Shown here in pieces: positions 22,373 to 27,738 of a stretch of DNA of 27,738 bases. The translations under genes and the position numbers were made by a program. The stretch spans positions 1 to 27,738 of the forward strand of contig USCL01000012.1 of assembly GCA_900553145.1 (NCBI GenBank), given 5' to 3'. The stretch is from an uncultured Desulfovibrio sp. Lineage in GTDB: Bacteria > Desulfobacterota > Desulfovibrionia > Desulfovibrionales > Desulfovibrionaceae. The notes beneath the pieces are model-generated. The model ran no database searches. It saw only the letters and a program-made list of their open reading frames with translations, and was not told the DNA's origin. Each line of letters starts with the position of its first letter. Position 1 is the stretch's first letter.

Positions 22373-23740
22373 TTACATGATGCTCTTCTTGAAGGCATCG
22401 GGAACTTCCTTGTAGCCCTTGGACTTGATGTAGCCAAAGACAATGCCCACGGCAAGCCAGCTGAAGCCGAGGATCTGGGTCAGGTGGTCAAAGCCGCTCC
22501 AGACGTACAGCAGGATGAGCGTACCGGCCAGAGGGTAGACGAGATAGTTGATGAGATCCATGCCGCTGCGGCGCTGTTCCTTCACAAAGAAGAACCAGAT
22601 CACCGCGAGGTTCAGCATCATAAAGGAGCTGATCGCGCCGAAGTTGACGAGCTTGGTGAGCTGTTCGTCGGTGAAGATGATGGTGCAGGCCAGAGATACC
22701 ACGCCGATGAGCAGGATGGCGACATACGGCGTGCGGAACTTGGGGTGCACCTTGGCGAGGGCGCCGGGCAGCAGCCTGTCGCGGCCCATGGAGAACAGCA
22801 CGCGGCTGCATGCGGCCTGCGCGTTCAAGGTATTGGCGATACCCACGGCGAGGATGTTCACCACCAGCAGCACAATACGGAACCAATCGCCGATGGCGAC
22901 GGCGCAGGCGTCGAACAGGGCCGTGGAAGCATTGAACTTGTTGTAGTCAGGCTCGATAAGGCAGACGATGTAGGTCTGGAGGAAGAACACCGTGCCGATG
23001 ACGACCAGCGCGATCAGGATGGCGCGGCCCACGTTCTTTTCAGGCTCGGAAACTTCCTCGGCCAGCGTGCTGATGCCGTCAAAGCCGGTGAAGTTCAGGG
23101 CCGCAATGGTGCAGGCCGTGGCGATGAAGGTCAGGTTGACCTTATCCGCCTGATAGATGGGCGTCATGGTCAGCTCACCGGCCCCCCCGCCGCCGAGCAC
23201 GTACTTGAGGCCGCCGATCACGATGATCAGGACGATGCCGATCTCGACGACGAAAAAGAACATGTCCACGCGGGCCGTGGTTTCAATGCCCTTGATGTTG
23301 ATGGCCGTATTCACCGCGATAAAGATCAGGATCCAGACCCAGCCCGGGATTTGCGGGATAAGGCTCTGGCACCAGTTGCCGACGAAGATATACAGCAGGC
23401 TGGGGACAAAAACATAGTCAAGCAGGATCAGCCACCCGGCAAGGAAGCCCACGTGCGGATTCACGCCGCGCTGCACGTAGGAGTACACGCTCCCGGCAAT
23501 GGGGAAACGCTTCGCCATCTGCACATAGGACAGCGCCGTAAAGAACATGGCGCAGAAGCCGACGAGATACACGAGGGGCGCCATGCCCTGCGCGTCACGG
23601 TTTACGTACCCGAAAATGCTGTGCGGGGCGATGATGACCATGAACAGCAAGCCGTACACGGTCAGATCCCACAGGCTCAGGGTACGGTGCAATTCCTGCT
23701 TGTACCCAAATTGTTCGACGGACCCTTTTTCTTCAGCCAT
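22373..23740 (-). CDS. APC-family amino acid/polyamine permease
   Basis: The 455-residue membrane protein shows the APC superfamily pattern: LSLWDLTVYGLLFMVIIAPHS in helix 1, SYVQMAKRFPIAGSVYSYVQR after helix 2, and ALNFTGFDGISTLAEEVSEPEKNVGRAI around helix 6. About 12 hydrophobic helices follow one another. Members import amino acids or polyamines by proton or exchange coupling. It sits between two amidase-family paralogues and near an asparaginase, so an amide- or amine-type substrate is plausible. GGAGG places the start at 23740; a GTG 12 bases earlier overlaps that ribosome site and was rejected. Confidence 0.88.
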   Translation of the reverse strand: MAEEKGSVEQFGYKQELHRTLSLWDLTVYGLLFMVIIAPHSIFGYVNRDAQGMAPLVYLVGFCAMFFTALSYVQMAKRFPIAGSVYSYVQRGVNPHVGFLAGWLILLDYVFVPSLLYIFVGNWCQSLIPQIPGWVWILIFIAVNTAINIKGIETTARVDMFFFVVEIGIVLIIVIGGLKYVLGGGGAGELTMTPIYQADKVNLTFIATACTIAALNFTGFDGISTLAEEVSEPEKNVGRAILIALVVIGTVFFLQTYIVCLIEPDYNKFNASTALFDACAVAIGDWFRIVLLVVNILAVGIANTLNAQAACSRVLFSMGRDRLLPGALAKVHPKFRTPYVAILLIGVVSLACTIIFTDEQLTKLVNFGAISSFMMLNLAVIWFFFVKEQRRSGMDLINYLVYPLAGTLILLYVWSGFDHLTQILGFSWLAVGIVFGYIKSKGYKEVPDAFKKSIM

Positions 23741-23997
23741 TGTAACCTCCACAAATGTTGACTCAACGTCCCCGGCACAAATCGAATGCGCCGGGACGCC
23801 CGCCCGTGGACCCTCTCCCCGGGCGGCCTTCCCTCCGGAAGCCTCGGGGCGCGCCCCGTGCTTCCCTTATACAAAACGGCCCGCCCTCTCGGGTGAAGCC
23901 GTTCCCTCTCATCCCTCCCTGTTTCCCCCGTTCGGGAAACCGGAGAGCTGTTCCCCCTCCCCTCCCCGTTGCCGCGAGGAGAAAAGGCATCAATGGA

Positions 23998-24023
23998 GGG
24001 AGGCCGCGAAACGGCCCCCTCCC
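23998..24023 (-). terminator. GC-rich hairpin after second acetamidase gene
   Basis: GGGAGGCCG and CGGCCCCCTCCC (two unpaired C) form a strong stem 7 bp after the stop codon. There is no T-run, so termination would be incomplete and could allow reduced read-through into the permease gene. The rest of the 289-bp gap contains a perfect GGGGCGCGCCCC palindrome near 23858. Confidence 0.35.
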
Positions 24024-24029
24024 GGTTGC

Positions 24030-24917
24030 TTACAGCAGCGGCTTATCGGCGCGCTTGGGCACGGAAATGCGGAGCACGATTTCCACGGGGCAAGGCTGGC
24101 AGCCCTGATTGATGCACACGTCGCCTTCAAGGGACAGGTACAGATAGGCGTCAGTGGGATCGAGGCCATAGGCGGCGCAGACGAGTTCCTGCATCTGCAC
24201 CGAAGCGTCGATGAGCGCGGAGGTGTAGTCCTTGCGGGCGCTCACGACATGCCATGCATCGGCCGTTTCAATGACGGGCCAATCGAGCTTGCGGCCCTTC
24301 AGCACGCTTACGCGGACGGTGATGACGCCGCCGATCTCAAGCCCCGTACCGCACAGTTCGCAGTCGCCCATGACGGCATGGATGTCACCCATCTGAAGCA
24401 GAGCGCCTTCGACCTGCACAGGCAGGTACACCCTGCTCCCCGCGGTCAGCATCTTGGAGTCCATGTTGCCGCCATGCTTTCCGGCATAGCCGCACGCGAT
24501 GGGCTCTCCGGCCGGGGCAACGCCCATGACGCCGATCATGGGATTGACCGGGATGCTCAGGCCGCCGAGTTCCGTTTTGCCGTCCTTGACGGGGAGGATG
24601 CGGGTACGGTCCACACAGCGGTCATACAGTGGGCCGATGTTCGGGATCGTCGTGACGGCCCCCTTGTCGGCTACGTCAACGGACAGGACTTCCACGACGA
24701 GCACGTCGCCGGGCATGGCCCCTTCCACATAGAGCGGCCCCGTAGCCGGGTTGGTGCGGGAAAAATTGAACGATTCGCCGACGATGTCTTCTTCCGTACA
24801 GACCTGACCGGAAAAGCAATCCAGCGTGCGGAACGAGAATTCATCCCCGTTTTTGGCGCGGGCAATGGGTTCATTCGTCTTATCAAAGGCATAGACGTAT
24901 TGCGTGAGTTCCATCAT
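24030..24917 (-). CDS. Acetamidase/formamidase family protein, paralogue 2
   Basis: The 295-residue product has the same family motifs as its neighbour: TNPATGPLYVEGAMPGDVLVVEV, NPMIGVMGVAPAGEP, KHGGNMDSKM, LPVQVEGALLQMGDIHAVMGDCE. It differs widely elsewhere, and its C-terminal part is Cys-rich (CINQGCQPC). So the two are diverged paralogues, perhaps for different amides. It is the first gene of the minus-strand group. AAGGAGGG precedes two adjacent ATG codons; either could start translation. A leader hairpin sits just ahead of the ribosome site. Confidence 0.85.
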   Translation of the reverse strand: MMELTQYVYAFDKTNEPIARAKNGDEFSFRTLDCFSGQVCTEEDIVGESFNFSRTNPATGPLYVEGAMPGDVLVVEVLSVDVADKGAVTTIPNIGPLYDRCVDRTRILPVKDGKTELGGLSIPVNPMIGVMGVAPAGEPIACGYAGKHGGNMDSKMLTAGSRVYLPVQVEGALLQMGDIHAVMGDCELCGTGLEIGGVITVRVSVLKGRKLDWPVIETADAWHVVSARKDYTSALIDASVQMQELVCAAYGLDPTDAYLYLSLEGDVCINQGCQPCPVEIVLRISVPKRADKPLL

Positions 24918-25237
24918 GACACCCTCCTTGGTGGCCCCGATCGGGCAACCGATCAGGTTTTGAATCTTCGCTCACAACGAGATGAGACGCATCTTAGACT
25001 TTTTGAATCCATTTGTCATTGTCTAAATAACTATTAAATTCAATAAGTTAATTTTAAACATCCCTTACAAGGCTTTCTTGTCTGACCATATGATACGAAA
25101 TGGCAACAAAGAGGTGACAAGCCCCCGCGCGCGACTTTCATGAGCTTGTATGCTACACGGTGACGCGCCGCACAAGGCAGCCCATTTCCGGCACGCGACC
25201 GCGTACCGGGCGACAATGCAATCCCGGATCGCCCCTC
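24918..25237. other. Divergent promoter region between acetamidase and DMT transporter genes
   Basis: This 320-bp AT-rich region holds a perfect hairpin GATCGG-gcaa-CCGATC (24939-24954) next to the acetamidase ribosome site. It also holds an inverted repeat TTAGAC...GTCTAA (24994-24999, 25021-25026) that is a candidate operator for the divergent genes. ACAAGC...GCTTGT near 25119-25150 is another loose dyad. Promoter boxes could not be placed with confidence. Confidence 0.4.
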
Positions 25238-26119
25238 ATGCAAAGCAAGCTCGGCTGTTACATCGTCGCCGTCGCCGTCATCACGGTATGGAGCACGACG
25301 TTTGTTTCCACCAAAGTCCTCCTGCGCAGCCTCAGCCCGGAAGAAATCATGTTTTACCGGCATGTGCTCGCCTATCTCGTCCTCCTCGCCGCTTATCCGC
25401 ACAGCCCCGCTTCCGGAGGCTTCCGCGAAGAGCTGCTGTTCGCTGGAGCGGGGATTTTCGGCAGCACACTGTATTTTCTGACGGAAAACTATGCCCTCAA
25501 GTACAGCATGGCTTCCAACGTCGGGCTGCTGCTCGCGACGACGCCCATGCTGACGGCCATAGTGGCCCGTTTCCTGACGACGGGAGAACCGTTCAACAGG
25601 CAGCTCGCCGCCGGGTTCTGCATTGCCTTTCTGGGAGTGTTTCTTGTCATCTTCAATGGGCATTTCATCCTGAGGCTTCACCCCATAGGCGATTTCCTCG
25701 CCATTGCCGCAGCCCTCTCATGGGCGTTCTACTCCACCCTCGTCAAGAAAATCGGCAACCGCTACAACGGAATCTTCATTACCCGTAAAATCTTCTTTTA
25801 TGCCATCGTCACCATGCTCCCGGTTCTTGCCTTCGGCGATTTCCGCTACGATTTTTCACGCCTCTATCAACCCAACGTCTACCTCAACCTGCTCTTCCTT
25901 GGCGTTGTCGCATCTTCGCTCTGCTTTTTAATCTGGAGCAAAATCATTTGGAAGATCGGCCCCGTCGCAGTCAACAACTTCATTTATCTTATGCCCCTCA
26001 TCACAATGGTGGCTTCATGGCTGCTCCTTGATGAACAGCTTACGCCCATCGCCACCATGGGCGGCCTCGTCATCCTGGCCGGGGTTTACCTGTCCACAAG
26101 AGCCGTCCAGAGAAATTAG
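25238..26119 (+). CDS. DMT-superfamily (EamA) transporter
   Basis: The 293-residue membrane protein has two EamA repeats of five helices each. Typical features are VITVWSTTFVSTKVLL in helix 1, LTENYALKYSMASNVGLLLATTPMLTAI in repeat 1, and the repeat-2 equivalents ALSWAFYSTLVKK and NFIYLMPLITMVASWLLLDEQLT. Such proteins export or import amino acids and small metabolites; the substrate is unknown. ATG 25238 opens the first helix but has no Shine-Dalgarno site, so weak translation or a different start is possible. It is divergent from the amidase genes and ends at a shared terminator. Confidence 0.88.
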   Translation: MQSKLGCYIVAVAVITVWSTTFVSTKVLLRSLSPEEIMFYRHVLAYLVLLAAYPHSPASGGFREELLFAGAGIFGSTLYFLTENYALKYSMASNVGLLLATTPMLTAIVARFLTTGEPFNRQLAAGFCIAFLGVFLVIFNGHFILRLHPIGDFLAIAAALSWAFYSTLVKKIGNRYNGIFITRKIFFYAIVTMLPVLAFGDFRYDFSRLYQPNVYLNLLFLGVVASSLCFLIWSKIIWKIGPVAVNNFIYLMPLITMVASWLLLDEQLTPIATMGGLVILAGVYLSTRAVQRN

Positions 26120-26140
26120 AAAATCCCTTCAAGAATACAA

Positions 26141-26172
26141 AAAGGCCGTCTGCCATAAAGAAGACGGCCTTT
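26141..26172. terminator. Bidirectional rho-independent terminator
   Basis: AAAGGCCGTCT (26141-26151) pairs perfectly with AGACGGCCTTT (26162-26172). It lies between the convergent DMT transporter and MucR-type genes, with A and T runs at its ends. Confidence 0.9.
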
Positions 26173-26192
26173 CGCTTAAATGGGGTCTGACA

Positions 26193-26672
26193 TCATTCCG
26201 CGTTTTTCTTCTCACGCGCCTTCTGAGCCTTCAAGACATTGGCCTGAAGCTTATTGAGCAGCTTGCTGCTGATCAATTTCTGTTCCGGACCATAGCCGCA
26301 CAGCTTCTTATACTCTTCCACCGTCAGATCATGGCTCTGGATATGCTTGGTGGTCAGATTTTGGAAAGTCTTACCGCAGATGCAGCAAGCGATTTCCTGT
26401 TCGGAAATAGCTTCCTCCGGCTTTACCACCAGATTGCGCCGCGTATACTTTTTCTTGGGGACGCTTGGTTCGGAAACGGTTTCTTCTTTTTGAAGATCTT
26501 CCGCACAACACAACGATTCGGGAAGAGCCTCGGAATCCATGCTCGCCAGCTTATTATTAGCCTGAATAAGCCCCGCCTTCATAACCGTGAACTGTTCAAT
26601 AAGAAACTGAGCCGGCTGTTCGGGGTATCTATCCATAACGAGCTTCAAAAGTTCGGCATCGCTGATCATCAT
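26193..26672 (-). CDS. MucR/Ros-family zinc-finger transcriptional regulator
   Basis: The 159-residue protein carries the prokaryotic zinc finger of the Ros/MucR family near its centre: CCICGKTFQNLTTKHIQSH followed by DLTVEEYKKLCGYG. The N-terminal half is helical with an acidic linker; a basic tail (KAQKAREKK) closes it. These proteins bind AT-rich DNA and repress xenogeneic or virulence/symbiosis genes. It sits at the edge of an AT-rich, gene-poor stretch. Its base composition is lower in GC than its neighbours on the left, which suggests acquisition or a different history. AAAGGAG precedes two adjacent ATG codons. Confidence 0.88.
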   Translation of the reverse strand: MMISDAELLKLVMDRYPEQPAQFLIEQFTVMKAGLIQANNKLASMDSEALPESLCCAEDLQKEETVSEPSVPKKKYTRRNLVVKPEEAISEQEIACCICGKTFQNLTTKHIQSHDLTVEEYKKLCGYGPEQKLISSKLLNKLQANVLKAQKAREKKNAE

Positions 26673-26962
26673 ATCAACTCCTTTAAAAACGTAGTCACAA
26701 TATGCGGGTCATTCCTAAGCCATTTTTGTATCCCTGTATACACCTTATCTCAGGAGAATAAATTTTTCCATAAGCAGAATCATTCTGGACTTGTGGAATC
26801 CGTATATTCATCTTCCAGAAAAACACCTGATATACAAGCCCATAAACTTGAGAATGTTTTTATAATTTTGCCTGCATCTCGTATATAAGGGAAATAAATA
26901 TCCATCCAAGATGATTATTCATCTTATTTTATAAAAAAGAACACCATGTTACATAGGAAAAA

Positions 26963-27166
26963 ATGGATCTAAGACAAGAACACTCTACAAAAAGAAAAAA
27001 ATCGCATAATCCTCATTCCCATGAGTTCGGATGTCTGTTCTGTGGTGAGGAGGAGTACCTGTTCCTGTTTTTCATCCAAAAGAAAAGCCACATACACACG
27101 CGAAGAGATAGCCACAAGGGCCTATCGCTGAGCGGATTCGGATTCGGAGATGTGAAAAAGGTATAG
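26963..27166 (+). CDS. Doubtful 67-residue small protein
   Basis: The ATG at 26963 has AGGA five bases upstream, and the stop codon (27164-27166) overlaps the start of a terminator-like hairpin, which is the layout of a real small gene. The sequence is basic, His-rich at the start (HNPHSHEFGCLFCG, with a CxxC) and hydrophobic in the middle (YLFLFF). I recognise no family, and it may be the tail of a decayed gene. Confidence 0.3.
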   Translation: MDLRQEHSTKRKKSHNPHSHEFGCLFCGEEEYLFLFFIQKKSHIHTRRDSHKGLSLSGFGFGDVKKV

Positions 27167-27192
27167 AGCGTTTCCACATTGGCAAACGCTCT
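27165..27192 (+). terminator. Terminator-like hairpin after small ORF
   Basis: AGAGCGTTT (27165-27173) pairs perfectly with AAACGCTCT (27184-27192), then TT-C. The T-run is short, so termination strength is uncertain. Confidence 0.5.
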
Positions 27193-27568
27193 TTCACTTC
27201 AATAGATTTAAAAAATCAGATTATGATATTCAAAAAAAGAACATTCTAACAACAGATTGATATGTTACCTTCTTTTAAATTACCCGCGAACGCCCAAAAA
27301 TTCTCAGGGAAAACATTTCTATCGCCTGCCCCACCGGAAGCGTTTCCATTCACGCAGGAGCCACATCAGATATGGGCTACTCATAGCAAAAGAAATCTTT
27401 TGGCGACAAAGGATACACTCCTCTTCTGTTTTCTCATGCTCCAATTTCGTTTGTAAGGAGTCGCAGCGTGCTATTCGCGGGCTCTTTCCTTGAGGAGGGG
27501 GGGGTCCTAAAAGCCTCCGGGGATGGGCGCATTGATGGGGATTATCCTGCTTTAAGGTTTCGGGGTTC

Positions 27569-27614
27569 AGGGAAAGGAGGGGGGAAAAGAAGGAAGGGAG
27601 AGGGAGGAGGAAGA
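27569..27614 (+). other. 46-nt homopurine tract
   Basis: Bases 27569-27614 are purines only, with runs of G (up to six) spaced by A. Such a tract can form triplexes or G-rich structures. It resembles the purine arm of the dispersed hairpin repeats but lacks the matching pyrimidine arm, so it may be half of a degenerate copy. Confidence 0.5.
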
Positions 27615-27738
27615 TACCCTGTAGGAAGCGACGGGGGGCGAGTAAGGCAGGGGGAACGCCCTTGCTTGATGGCGGGGGGTTTTTTCATCACGGAGATGGT
27701 GGTAGGGGCCTTGCGGTCCTGCTTTGGAGAGGTCGCGG

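Larger units (their letters stand above)
26673..27738. other. AT-rich right flank with few coding features
   Basis: Over 1 kb with no confident gene. It holds a perfect dyad AAGATGA-ttat-TCATCTT (26908-26925), a doubtful small ORF with a following hairpin, and a 46-nt homopurine run (27569-27614). The MucR-type gene is expected to be transcribed from within the left part. Frames at 27257-27493 and 27262-27456 lack ribosome sites and family features. Confidence 0.5.

Noticed and set aside
27257..27493. Overlapping small frames of 78 and 64 residues in the right flank
   Set aside because: No ribosome site, no family features, and an AT-rich non-coding look.
1..27738. tRNA genes or a CRISPR array
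   Set aside because: No tRNA T-loop motif in a cloverleaf context and no regularly spaced repeats with unique spacers were seen.

Overview
The window comes from a GC-rich, anaerobic, Gram-negative bacterium, most likely a member of the Desulfovibrionaceae (Desulfovibrio/Bilophila-type sulfidogens). Supporting this are a 499-residue outer-membrane porin of the Desulfovibrio type, a MucR/Ros zinc-finger regulator, a NikK-M-L-Q-O nickel importer, a GcvH-like protein and dihydrolipoyl dehydrogenase outside a full glycine-cleavage operon, and an iron-dependent alcohol dehydrogenase. The genus cannot be fixed from the sequence alone. The two ends (about 1-1000 and 26670-27490) are AT-rich and gene-poor; the middle is GC-rich and densely coding.

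Layout. (1) 1-1390: AT-rich DNA, then apparent phage-type regulatory debris: a Cys-rich mini-ORF, a reading frame broken by two TAG codons, and a CI-repressor-like reading frame with no visible start. (2) 1473-5554: porin and a cytoplasmic arylsulfotransferase-like protein (both minus), with a Crp/Fnr-family regulator divergent from the latter. The intergenic region carries a Crp/Fnr-type palindrome inside a larger dyad. (3) 5588-8700: an unusual operon preceded by a leader with overlapping, mutually exclusive hairpins. It encodes a glutaredoxin domain fused to what looks like a cluster-less radical-SAM-type barrel, then dihydrolipoyl dehydrogenase, then a lipoyl-carrier GcvH homologue. (4) 8984-10132: Fe-type alcohol dehydrogenase, convergent with that operon across a bidirectional terminator. 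(5) 10443-14220: nickel ECF/Cbi-type importer NikK-M-L-Q-O, with His residues at the predicted mature N-termini of three subunits and a His-rich tail on the ATPase. (6) 14580-19720: a universal stress protein and an AcrA/AcrB-type RND efflux pair without an outer-membrane channel gene. (7) 20035-24917: a nitrogen-scavenging group of L-asparaginase, two paralogous acetamidase/formamidase proteins and an APC-family permease. (8) 25238-26672: a DMT (EamA) transporter convergent with a MucR-family regulator. (9) 26673-27738: AT-rich DNA with one doubtful small ORF, ending in a homopurine tract.

A family of long GC-rich hairpin repeats (about 90-150 bp; at 8703, 13205, 21034 and 21285) is scattered between operons. 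The hairpin arms differ between copies but stay self-complementary, so the structure appears to be conserved.

The candidates for undescribed biology are the Grx/radical-SAM-like + Lpd + GcvH operon with its switch-like leader, and the covarying hairpin family. All structure calls were made by eye, and no folding or database search was run.
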